A stretch of DNA of 7,337 nt from M55B118 sp964501715. Lineage in GTDB: Bacteria > Bacillota_I > Bacilli_A > Izemoplasmatales > Izemoplasmataceae. The notes beneath the pieces were generated by a model. It searched no databases and was not told the origin of the DNA. It saw only the letters and a program-made list of their open reading frames with translations. Both the position numbers and the translations under genes were made by a program. Position 1 is the first letter of the stretch, and every line of letters begins with the position of its first letter. Shown piece by piece: positions 1 through 5,307 of the stretch. The stretch is taken from the NCBI GenBank assembly GCA_964501715.1, contig CAZCTR010000035.1:1-7337 (forward strand). Direction: 5' to 3'.

Positions 1-11
1 TAAGTAATGTC

Positions 12-39
12 ATTATAGCACGGTCCCTAGGGGAGTCGA
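12..39 (-). promoter_or_regulatory. Candidate promoter reading out of the left edge
   Basis: On the minus strand there is a perfect -10 TATAAT (12-17) preceded by TG one base upstream, which makes an extended -10. A 16-nt spacer separates it from a weak -35 TCGACT (34-39, four of six consensus bases). The spacer contains the perfect 8-bp palindrome CCCTAGGG (25-32), which could be an operator. It lies just past the terminator of the Kai operon, so it would drive the next gene on the minus strand, outside the window. The -10 is convincing and the -35 is not. Confidence 0.38.
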
Positions 40-55
40 ATTGATACACTTCTCT

Positions 56-87
56 AAAAAACATGACCAACCGGTGGGTTGGTCATG
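56..87 (-). terminator. Rho-independent terminator of the Kai/c-di-GMP operon
   Basis: A perfect 11-bp stem (CATGACCAACC at 62-72 with GGTTGGTCATG at 77-87) closes a 4-nt loop. On the minus strand it is followed by six Ts (56-61). It lies 57 nt beyond the stop codon of the PAS-GGDEF gene, which makes that gene the last of the operon. The stem is also self-complementary on the plus strand, but no T-run follows there, so it acts on minus-strand transcripts. Confidence 0.9.
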
Positions 88-144
88 CTCATGATACAGG
101 CATACATAGAGTCGTAAAGGAGATACGGGGTCAATCCACCCTCG

Positions 145-1116
145 CTAACCTTTCACGATTTTATTTTTGCCATCCTTTTTGGCGCGATAGAGAAGCTTGT
201 CGACCTTGGTCACCAGTTCCTGGCGGTTTTCGTTCTCGTACTCTTTCAATCCGCCGCTGAGCGTGATGCCAACCTCTTCCTCTTGGTAGCGGTTTTCTAC
301 TGTATGTCTGATTCTTTCGCACACATCATAGGCGGTATCCACTGAGGTTTTCGTGAAAATGACAATAAACTCGTCGCCTCCGAATCTGGATACGATATCG
401 GTGTCGCGTGTATTCTCTTCCAGTAATTCCGATATTTCCCTTAGTACCTGGTCTCCGTATACATGTCCGAATGTGTCGTTCGCTCGTTTGAAGTTGTCGA
501 TATCGAACATGGCGATAGCGAGTTTGCCTTTGTCAATGGATTTCTTCATATAGTTGTTCATATATTCATGCAATCCCCGGCGGTTCAAGAGGTTCGTCAG
601 GAAGTCCTGGGAGGCTTTCTTTTCAAGCCTCTCTTTCTCAGCGTTCGTCTGTTCTTCATACTCGCGTTCATTGGATATATCGGAAATGGAGCCTATAATC
701 TTTTCCGGGACGTTCTCATCGTCCACTTCGTCGATTTCCGCACGGTGGTAGATCCAATGGTACTCACCGTCATTGAAAAGAAGCCTGTATTCAGATTCCA
801 CAGCGGAAACTTCACCTTTTAAGTACGCATCAAACTCTTTCTTCACTGATTCCCTGTCCTCTTTATGGATCAGGCTTAAATAATAATCAAATGTGAGTGT
901 CTCAGGGGCATCATCCGTTATGAACATCTCCTGTTGTACACCATTCAATTTCAGAACATCGTCTTTCGGGTCCCAATGCCATGGACCGAGATAGCCTGTT
1001 TTGGAATATTGTGACCGGACCAGTTCATCCCTTTTCTTCAGGTCCTCGGCTTTGTCTTTTTCCAAATCGCGGATTCGCTTGATGAGTTCGCTTGTGGAAT
1101 AGTCCTTGTAATCCAT
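145..1116 (-). CDS. PAS-domain diguanylate cyclase (GGDEF)
   Basis: This is a predicted soluble 323-residue enzyme that joins two GTP into cyclic-di-GMP. A short helical, charged start (about 1-35) leads into a PAS_3-type fold (about 36-148; WHWDP near 46-50, YHWIYHRAEID near 119-129, then IIGSISDIS). A charged linker helix and a complete GGDEF domain (about 168-320) follow. The metal and substrate stretch FDIDNFKRANDTFGHVYGD (204-222) is full consensus. The signature GGDEF is at 246-250, and a product-inhibition I-site RDTD (237-240) sits exactly five residues before it, so activity with feedback inhibition is expected. There is no signal peptide or membrane segment. An in-frame ATG 75 nt upstream (1191) would add 25 residues, but only the chosen ATG has a good ribosome binding site (AAGGGGG, 5 nt away). 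It is the last gene of the operon, 77 nt after kaiB. The PAS ligand is unknown. Confidence 0.94.
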   Translation of the reverse strand: MDYKDYSTSELIKRIRDLEKDKAEDLKKRDELVRSQYSKTGYLGPWHWDPKDDVLKLNGVQQEMFITDDAPETLTFDYYLSLIHKEDRESVKKEFDAYLKGEVSAVESEYRLLFNDGEYHWIYHRAEIDEVDDENVPEKIIGSISDISNEREYEEQTNAEKERLEKKASQDFLTNLLNRRGLHEYMNNYMKKSIDKGKLAIAMFDIDNFKRANDTFGHVYGDQVLREISELLEENTRDTDIVSRFGGDEFIVIFTKTSVDTAYDVCERIRHTVENRYQEEEVGITLSGGLKEYENENRQELVTKVDKLLYRAKKDGKNKIVKG

Positions 1117-1193
1117 AATGTCCCCCTTGCAATGGTGTTCAATTGAATAACTACATAAACCTGGGAAAGAGGTCCTTACACACGGAATCATGT

Positions 1194-1484
1194 CTAAGTG
1201 ATCTCAAGACCACGCTTCAGTCGCTCCCGGTTCTGCAGGTCCCCTATGACCTGTCTTCCGGGCTCAGGTGATCTGCGGTAGAGCGTCGGAACCACGACGA
1301 TGTTTTCGCTCACTGCCTTTTCCGGTTCTTTTTGAAGGTCGATGATTGTCAAATCATAACGGTCCTCCAATTCCTCTTCACAAAGTGCCTGGACGGATTC
1401 CACTGCGCGTTGGCTGACAAAGGAATCCCCCGACACGTACAGCTCCAAATGATAGAAAGGTCCAGCACCGAGCTTTTTATTCAT
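1194..1484 (-). CDS. kaiB: KaiB-family protein
   Basis: This 96-residue protein matches the KaiB thioredoxin-like fold along its whole length. YHLELYVSGDS (11-21) corresponds to the cyanobacterial LKLYVAG strand, YDLTIIDLQKEPE (43-55) to the YALKVIDVLKNP region, VVVPTLYRR (63-71) to the conserved PTL segment, and VIGDLQNRERLKRGLEI (79-95) to the IIGDLSDREKVLIGL signature. In cyanobacteria KaiB switches fold and binds the CI ring of KaiC; here a KaiC partner is encoded immediately upstream. It ends right after GLEIT, a few residues shorter than the cyanobacterial protein, and lacks the acidic tail. The ATG overlaps the end of kaiC by 8 nt, with its ribosome binding site AGGAAAG inside kaiC, so translation is probably coupled. 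Stand-alone KaiB-like folds exist, but adjacency to kaiC makes the assignment firm. Whether it oscillates is unknown. Confidence 0.93.
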   Translation of the reverse strand: MNKKLGAGPFYHLELYVSGDSFVSQRAVESVQALCEEELEDRYDLTIIDLQKEPEKAVSENIVVVPTLYRRSPEPGRQVIGDLQNRERLKRGLEIT

Positions 1485-2865
1485 AGTCTTTCCTGTCTAT
1501 CGCAAATCCGTTGTCGGTTATCTTGAAAGTATGGATTGAATGGTCGTGCGCCATCCCTCTGGATTTCACGATGTAGAGCTCCCTGTATCTGCTTGCATCT
1601 GTCTCGCGGTTGCGAAGCGCGACCCAGGTATCGATGAGTGAGGAAATCAGGGTGTCCTCCGCCTCGAACGTGTTTTCCCCGTGCATAAGATGTAGGAACA
1701 TGCCCGTAATCTGCTTTGATTTAAGGTGGTCGATGATGCGTGTCATGAGTGATTTGATGCCGTAGTCTTCATCCTTGTTCCAGAATGATGTGATCGGGTC
1801 GAGGGTGACGGCTGTGGGTTCGAAGCGGTCGACCGCGTGAATCATGTTGAGAAGATGGCCTTCAAGACCGAAATTCGTGGGACGCACGGAATGGATTTCA
1901 AGCAGTCCCTGGTCTATGAAGGGTTCCAAGTCTAGTCCGATGGAACTCATGTTCCGGATGATTTGCTGTCTTGACTCCTCGAACTGGAACATCATGGCCT
2001 TCTGCCCATTTGAACAGACTTCATGGATGAATGATGCCGCCATGGAACTCTTGCCGCATCCCGCCTGGCCGGATACGAGAATCGATGAACCTTTGAAGAA
2101 CCCTTTTCCACCGAACATCGTATCTAGCGACTCAATCCCAGTTGAGATCCTAGTATCAAGTGCCTTGTGGTCAAGATTGGACGTGTTGATTGGGGTTACC
2201 ACGAACCCGGCTTTTGATAGGATGAAGGGAAACTCATCTGTCTCATGGCTGGTTCCACGGTACTTGTGGACCCGCATGCGACGGGTTGAAAGTTGTCCCA
2301 TCACCCGTTGGTCGAGAAGGATTACACAGTCTGCGACGTAAGCCTCGACACCGAGTGTTCCCTCGGATTCGCCACCGGTGATGACGGTCGTGACGCCTTT
2401 CTCCTTGAGCCATTTGATGAGTCTGGAGAGTTCCATCCTGAAATTCACGGGGCCGCCGAACCGTTCGAATAAGGCCTTGAAGGAATCGAGAACAATCCTT
2501 TTCGCACCGGTCTTGTTGAGAAGGTGATCAAGACGGATCAAGAGCCCGTCCAATGAGAAATGCTCGGACTCCGTGTACGTGTTCTCCTCGAAGAAGACAT
2601 AATCGATGGTAAGCAGGCCTGAATCGACCATGCTTGCCAAGTCCATGTCCATGTTGGCATAATCGTCGAGCAGGTCTTTTTGGGTCTCCTCGAAGGAAAC
2701 CATCAACCCATTCTCATTCTGTGAAGCCCCCGCATAAAGGAACTGAAGCGCCAGCATGGTCTTCCCGCTACCGGCGTTACCAATCACATAGGTCGCCTCG
2801 CTCTTTGGCAGTCCTCCGTGCAAGATGTTATCTAGACCCTTGATGCCTGTCGTCACTTTTTCCAT
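1477..2865 (-). CDS. kaiC: KaiC-family two-domain RecA-like ATPase/kinase
   Basis: This 462-residue protein carries two tandem KaiC domains. CI (about 1-225) has Walker A GNAGSGKT (29-36), the catalytic Glu pair E59-E60 in SFEE, and Walker B IVLD (D127). CII (about 238-457) has Walker A GQAGCGKS (266-273), E296-E297 in QFEE, Walker B TLD (D356) and KSRGMAHDH (434-442), equivalent to the cyanobacterial KMRGSWHDK. By alignment to my memory of the Synechococcus protein, the phosphorylation pair S431/T432 becomes S408/S409 and T426 becomes E403. The chain stops soon after the segment matching FMISDKGPDI, so the A-loop and KaiA-binding tail (about 30 residues) are absent. Autophosphorylation, ATP hydrolysis and hexamer formation are inferred from the family. 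The ATG lies 3 nt after the upstream stop; its ribosome binding site (AAGGAAG) lies inside that gene's last codons. The adjacent kaiB supports a working pair. RadA/RadB-like RecA proteins are excluded by the double domain and KaiC-specific motifs. Confidence 0.97.
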   Translation of the reverse strand: MEKVTTGIKGLDNILHGGLPKSEATYVIGNAGSGKTMLALQFLYAGASQNENGLMVSFEETQKDLLDDYANMDMDLASMVDSGLLTIDYVFFEENTYTESEHFSLDGLLIRLDHLLNKTGAKRIVLDSFKALFERFGGPVNFRMELSRLIKWLKEKGVTTVITGGESEGTLGVEAYVADCVILLDQRVMGQLSTRRMRVHKYRGTSHETDEFPFILSKAGFVVTPINTSNLDHKALDTRISTGIESLDTMFGGKGFFKGSSILVSGQAGCGKSSMAASFIHEVCSNGQKAMMFQFEESRQQIIRNMSSIGLDLEPFIDQGLLEIHSVRPTNFGLEGHLLNMIHAVDRFEPTAVTLDPITSFWNKDEDYGIKSLMTRIIDHLKSKQITGMFLHLMHGENTFEAEDTLISSLIDTWVALRNRETDASRYRELYIVKSRGMAHDHSIHTFKITDNGFAIDRKDYE

Positions 2866-2868
2866 GAT

Positions 2869-4566
2869 TCAATCTTCCTTCCTGTTCAGAACATTGTTGA
2901 TGAATGTGTCCGCGATCTGCGGGTCAAACTGTGTGCCCTTGTTGGCGAGAATCTCATCGATGGCGTCCTTCTTACTCATAGGAGGGCTGTATTCCCTCTT
3001 GGAGGTCATCGCTTCATATGCGTCCACCACGTTGATGATCCGTGATATCAGGGGGATGGACCCACCGCTGAGCCCGTCGGGGTATCCCAGACCATCGTAG
3101 CGTTCATGATGATGCTTGACATAATCGGATATCCTGATATTCGGTGCCGTGGAATTCAATATCATGTGACCGATGGTCGAGTGTTCCTTGATGGTCTCGA
3201 ATTCCGCGGCGGTCAATTTGGAGGGTTTGCCTAAGATGGAATCCGAGATGGCGATCTTTCCGATGTCATGGAACATGGCCGCCACCCGGGCCTCGTCAAT
3301 CTCAAGTTCTGAGAGTCCCATCGCTTCACCGAGTTGTTGCGCATAGCGGCTCACGCGTTCGCTATGCACCTTCTCGTAGCTGAACTTCGCCGTCAGAAGC
3401 TCCAAAAGACCCTTTAGCATCTGGATGTGGGAGGAATTCATCTGGACCGCCTTGCGGTTGTAAAGCGCGTTCTCGGCCTCCACCATGATCATTTCCATGT
3501 CCTTGGCGTCTTCGGTCTTCACAGCGATACCGCTTGTAAGGGTCATGGAAATGCCTTCCACCGCTTTCGAGGAGAAATCCAGCTCGATCTTTCTCGCCAG
3601 GCTTTTCAGATCACCCTCATCCGGGTTCTTGCTGAGAAGGACGAACTCATCGCCCCCATACCTGAACAGTTGGTGGTCCCCGTGAGCGAACTTCTTCATG
3701 GTTTCGGTGACCAGCTGAAGTGCATCATCCCCGGCGGTGACACTGTGAACCCTGTTCAGGATCTCAAGATTGTCTATATCGAAAAGAATCACGCCCAAAG
3801 GGCCCTTGATCTCGTTGGTATGCGCCTTGAGAATGGTCATGAGGTATTCCCGGTTGTAAAGCCCTGTGAGCGCATCATGCCGGTTGATGTATTGGATCTG
3901 TTGGGATTTCTTCTTGAAGTTCGTGATGTCACGGACAAGCACGGCTCCCTCCCCTGTCCTGGGGATATAGAACGTCAGCCGGAAATGCTTGTCCATGGAC
4001 GGCACATAAAGAGATTCCTCTCTCAGTTCACCGTGTTTCACCACATCTGAAAAGATGTTGAACCATTCCTTGGGCAAATCACTGAAGGTCTGGTTGAAAG
4101 TCTGCATGTCATCCGGGTCGTGCTCAACTTTGAACATCGAGGCGAACGCCGCATTCACAGACAGGAACACGATGTCTGAGATTTCTCCGTTTTCATCGGT
4201 CCGGCCACTGAAATGGGCGTGTCCGAGATCCATCGTTTCGATGAGCCTCCGTTTATCCTCCGATGTGCTTTTCCTGAGCTTCATCAATCTGAATAAAACC
4301 ACGGCCGCAAAAAGATGGATGAACGATTGGGCCCATGTGACCGCGGGGACGGTGCCATGCACAAAGGCGTCGTGTGCGGTGTGGGAGACAATATAGATGA
4401 TGCTGAGGGGTAAGAGAAGCTTCAGATTCCAAAAGGCGGTCATGACCATGACCACGAAGAAGAGTTCCACGATGGGACGGTGCCCGGTCCTGCCATAAGG
4501 AAAAAACCAGTTCAATCCGATGAACAGAACTGTGAGTCCGATAAGGATAACTGATTTGTATCTCAT
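2869..4566 (-). CDS. Membrane-bound GGDEF/HD-GYP protein, predicted c-di-GMP phosphodiesterase
   Basis: This 565-residue protein is first in the operon. About four hydrophobic segments (roughly 4-22, 31-47, 49-65 and 78-95) anchor it in the membrane. A PAS-like region follows (about 115-216, ending in VRDIT as PAS domains often do), then a GGDEF domain (about 225-372) and an HD-GYP domain (about 385-560). The HD-GYP motifs are complete: HSERV at 401, MFHDIGK with H433/D434, HHHERYDGLGYP at 485-496, and DAYEAMTS at 515-522. Hydrolysis of c-di-GMP is therefore expected. The GGDEF motif (304-308) is intact and D263, N271 and D280 of the active site are kept. The usual DxDxFKxxNDxxGH run is degraded (NLEILNRVHS) and no RxxD I-site precedes GGDEF, so this half may be weak or only a GTP sensor. 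The chosen ATG has a GGAGGGGG ribosome binding site 5 nt upstream; an upstream in-frame TTG (4584) overlaps that site and is unlikely. It sits 3 nt before kaiC. Confidence 0.95.
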   Translation of the reverse strand: MRYKSVILIGLTVLFIGLNWFFPYGRTGHRPIVELFFVVMVMTAFWNLKLLLPLSIIYIVSHTAHDAFVHGTVPAVTWAQSFIHLFAAVVLFRLMKLRKSTSEDKRRLIETMDLGHAHFSGRTDENGEISDIVFLSVNAAFASMFKVEHDPDDMQTFNQTFSDLPKEWFNIFSDVVKHGELREESLYVPSMDKHFRLTFYIPRTGEGAVLVRDITNFKKKSQQIQYINRHDALTGLYNREYLMTILKAHTNEIKGPLGVILFDIDNLEILNRVHSVTAGDDALQLVTETMKKFAHGDHQLFRYGGDEFVLLSKNPDEGDLKSLARKIELDFSSKAVEGISMTLTSGIAVKTEDAKDMEMIMVEAENALYNRKAVQMNSSHIQMLKGLLELLTAKFSYEKVHSERVSRYAQQLGEAMGLSELEIDEARVAAMFHDIGKIAISDSILGKPSKLTAAEFETIKEHSTIGHMILNSTAPNIRISDYVKHHHERYDGLGYPDGLSGGSIPLISRIINVVDAYEAMTSKREYSPPMSKKDAIDEILANKGTQFDPQIADTFINNVLNRKED

Positions 4567-4607
4567 TGTACCCCCTCCGAACAATAGCAGTAGCTTATAA
4601 GAACTTA

Positions 4608-4644
4608 ATTATACCATTATATCCTTTGAATACCAAATTGTACA
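4608..4644 (-). promoter_or_regulatory. Two overlapping sigma-A-like promoters of the Kai/c-di-GMP operon
   Basis: Two perfect TATAAT boxes lie 8 bp apart on the minus strand (4608-4613 and 4616-4621). Each has a matching -35 at exactly 17 nt: TTGGTA (4631-4636) for the downstream box and TGTACA (4639-4644) for the upstream box, both four of six to TTGACA. Transcripts would start near 4600, giving a leader of about 35 nt before the ATG at 4566. No SigB-type box (GTTT and GGGTAT) is seen. The staggered pair could allow regulation by a factor that covers one box. Confidence 0.7.
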
Positions 4645-4703
4645 TTGGATTAAAGCAAACAGACGTTGAGGTCGTGTAAAATGATTTTGGAAAAATAAAA
4701 AGA

Positions 4704-4762
4704 GGACAAACTTACTTTGGTATAATGTAGTTATCCGACAACACATACAAAGGAGTTTGTCC
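4704..4762. repeat. Imperfect inverted repeat, 9+5 bp arms, in the gap between operon and island
   Basis: GGACAAACT (4704-4712) pairs with AGTTTGTCC (4754-4762). After a 2x1 internal mismatch, CTTTG (4715-4719) pairs with CAAAG (4748-4752), leaving a 28-nt loop. Read on the minus strand, the structure is followed by TCTTTTTATTTTT (4691-4703). It could therefore end transcripts from the two small genes to its right, although the loop is large for an intrinsic terminator. Read on the plus strand, the right arm covers a ribosome binding site (see the mobile-element entry). Confidence 0.7.
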
Positions 4763-4780
4763 CATGTATAGTTTATCACA
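4704..4780 (+). mobile_element. Possible decayed insertion-sequence left end
   Basis: On the plus strand the left inverted-repeat arm is followed by an extended -10 (TGGTATAAT, 4719-4727 region, box at 4721-4726). Next come a ribosome binding site AAGGAG (4750-4755) and an ATG 8 nt later (4764). The reading frame is only 37 codons (to 4877) and after a few codons runs antisense to the 82-aa gene, so no working protein is suggested. This terminal repeat, promoter, ribosome site and start layout is typical of insertion-sequence ends. The island gene at the right stops at 4782, which fits a break near 4780. No transposase domain or second end is seen and I cannot assign a family. The alternative is a plain terminator for the minus-strand small genes. 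Confidence 0.33.
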
Positions 4781-4781
4781 C

Positions 4782-5030
4782 CTACTGACGTTCGTCAGGA
4801 TCATTAAGATCTGGAGTGCCAAATATGAAATATACCAAATCCTTCCACCTGTTGGACTCAGATGGCATGAAAACTGAGAATTGCTCTTTTCGCTTGGCAC
4901 TGACAAATAAAACAACGTATGCTCCGATAGTTTGCCCTTGTTGAGTATGTATTTGGTCAATGTTTATATCACTGATTAGTAACTCGTCTTCTTCGTAATA
5001 GTTCTGTGGGTTCTTGTTTGATTGATTCAT
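4782..5030 (-). CDS. Hypothetical 82-residue protein of the mobile region
   Basis: I do not recognise this protein. It is polar and acidic, with a disordered-looking Asn/Gln-rich start (about 1-15), a beta-like core (TIGAYVVLFVSAKRKEQFSV, about 34-53) and an aromatic patch WKDLVYFIFG (about 62-71), ending DPDERQ. There are no cysteines, signal peptide or membrane helix. The ribosome binding site AAAGGAG is present but its core is 13 nt from the ATG, longer than usual. It is the last gene of the right-hand block, 34 nt after the small gene at 5065-5184 and probably co-transcribed with it. Its end carries the palindrome CTGACG-tt-CGTCAG. An overlapping frame at 4712-4960 lacks comparable start signals and was not called. 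It is likely real because of its length, signals and position. Confidence 0.6.
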   Translation of the reverse strand: MNQSNKNPQNYYEEDELLISDINIDQIHTQQGQTIGAYVVLFVSAKRKEQFSVFMPSESNRWKDLVYFIFGTPDLNDPDERQ

Positions 5031-5064
5031 TGTGCAATATATTCTCCTTTTTTATTTTACTAAG

Positions 5065-5184
5065 TTATTTGTTTGTTTTATCTGTATCTTTATTCTCATC
5101 TAACTTCTTGGTAACAATCCTTGCCAGTAGTTCTAAAACTGCTGAATTTTCCCTGTTTTTAGCTCTTTCATTTGATTGTTTGAT
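5065..5184 (-). CDS. Small 39-residue protein with apparent non-canonical AUC start
   Basis: Behind the origin-like repeats, a frame on the minus strand encodes a charged helical peptide: KQSNERAKNRENSA, then the amphipathic stretch VLELLARIVTKKLDEN, then a hydrophilic end DTDKTNK. It reads like a genuine small element protein. The frame is closed by TAA directly before the codon ATC at 5182-5184. That ATC is 7 nt from the strong ribosome binding site GAAAGGGGGTGAT, where a start codon should be. There is no in-frame ATG, GTG or TTG; the only near-canonical internal codon is a CTG at codon 20. Either translation starts at AUC, or a canonical start has been lost by mutation. The other frame from the adjacent GTG gives only 19 codons. 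Function is unknown; the small basic helix would suit a regulator or DNA-associated peptide, which is a guess. Confidence 0.5.
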   Translation of the reverse strand: MKQSNERAKNRENSAVLELLARIVTKKLDENKDTDKTNK

Positions 5185-5187
5185 TTA

Positions 5188-5200
5188 ATCACCCCCTTTC
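5188..5200 (-). promoter_or_regulatory. Extended Shine-Dalgarno of the AUC-start small gene
   Basis: Minus-strand GAAAGGGGGTGAT differs at a single position from the full complement of the 16S rRNA 3' end. It sets the expected start position at 5184. Its last base shares position 5200 with the first origin octamer. Confidence 0.65.
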
Positions 5201-5223
5201 GGCGGTACGGCGGTATGGCGATG
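5200..5223 (-). repeat. Left iteron cluster, three tandem octamers
   Basis: On the plus strand the octamers are CGGCGGTA, CGGCGGTA and TGGCGATG, without gaps. Read on the minus strand they are CATCGCCA, TACCGCCG and TACCGCCG, the same family as the right cluster (consensus TAYCGCYG). The outermost pair is identical and the one nearest the AT-rich core is the most diverged. Confidence 0.85.
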
Positions 5224-5241
5224 ATTTTACAAAAAAAAATA

Positions 5242-5266
5242 GTTTAAACCTTTACGTTTAAACCTT
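5242..5266 (+). repeat. 11-bp direct repeats in the AT-rich core
   Basis: GTTTAAACCTT occurs at 5242-5252 and 5256-5266, separated by TAC, a 14-bp period. Each copy contains the palindrome GTTTAAAC, so the pair can also fold on itself. The position in the middle of the origin-like region suggests a melting or helicase-loading element. Confidence 0.85.
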
Positions 5267-5281
5267 AAAATTTTCGATTTC

Positions 5282-5305
5282 TATCGCTGTATCGCCGTAT
5301 CGCTG
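5282..5305 (+). repeat. Right iteron cluster, three tandem octamers
   Basis: TATCGCTG, TATCGCCG and TATCGCTG follow each other without gaps and end 2 nt before the helicase gene's stop codon. They are inverted relative to the left cluster and vary only at the seventh base. Confidence 0.88.
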
Positions 5306-5307
5306 TA

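Larger units (their letters stand above)
5200..5305. other. Probable replication origin of the mobile element
   Basis: Two clusters of three tandem octamers, in opposite orientation (5200-5223 and 5282-5305), flank a 58-bp AT-rich core (5224-5281). The core contains a run of nine As (5231-5239) and two copies of GTTTAAACCTT. The whole lies in the intergenic space directly after the helicase-initiator gene. Short iterons on both sides of an AT-rich stretch next to rep is the known layout of SaPI-type island origins, where Rep binds the iterons and melts the core. I infer the same here. Activity, and whether the element replicates on its own or only with a helper phage, cannot be read from sequence. 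Confidence 0.75.

Noticed and set aside
1..60. tRNA or attachment site at the left edge
   Set aside because: The TTCGA-like stretch has no matching stems for a cloverleaf, and no direct repeat of it was found elsewhere in the window.
63..260. 65-codon plus-strand frame at the left
   Set aside because: It begins in the terminator hairpin and runs antisense into the PAS-GGDEF gene.
1117..1191. Longer N-terminus for the PAS-GGDEF protein
   Set aside because: The extra 25 residues look unlike a domain, and the downstream ATG has a clear AAGGGGG site at good spacing.
463..2341. Several plus-strand frames of 64-165 codons (for example 463-822 and 1844-2341)
   Set aside because: All are antisense to strong conserved minus-strand genes and lack family-like motifs.
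3427..4050. 207-codon plus-strand frame
   Set aside because: It lies fully antisense to the GGDEF/HD-GYP gene, has no domain-like sequence and no ribosome binding site; a shadow of that gene's codon use.
4785..4798. Palindrome CTGACG-tt-CGTCAG at the end of the 82-aa gene
   Set aside because: A 2-nt loop is too small for a normal terminator and there is no T-run; it is largely within codons, so no function is claimed.
4712..4960. 82-codon minus-strand frame overlapping the 82-aa gene
   Set aside because: It has no usable ribosome binding site, runs through the inverted repeat, and conflicts with the frame 4782-5030 that has AAAGGAG upstream.
5006..5188. 60-codon hydrophobic plus-strand frame
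   Set aside because: Its hydrophobic composition is explained as the reverse of Lys/Glu/Asn-rich codons on the minus strand, and it has no start signals; it is antisense to the small gene at 5065-5184.
5200..5305. CRISPR array
   Set aside because: Repeats are 8 bp and contiguous with no spacers, and no cas gene is present; iterons fit better.
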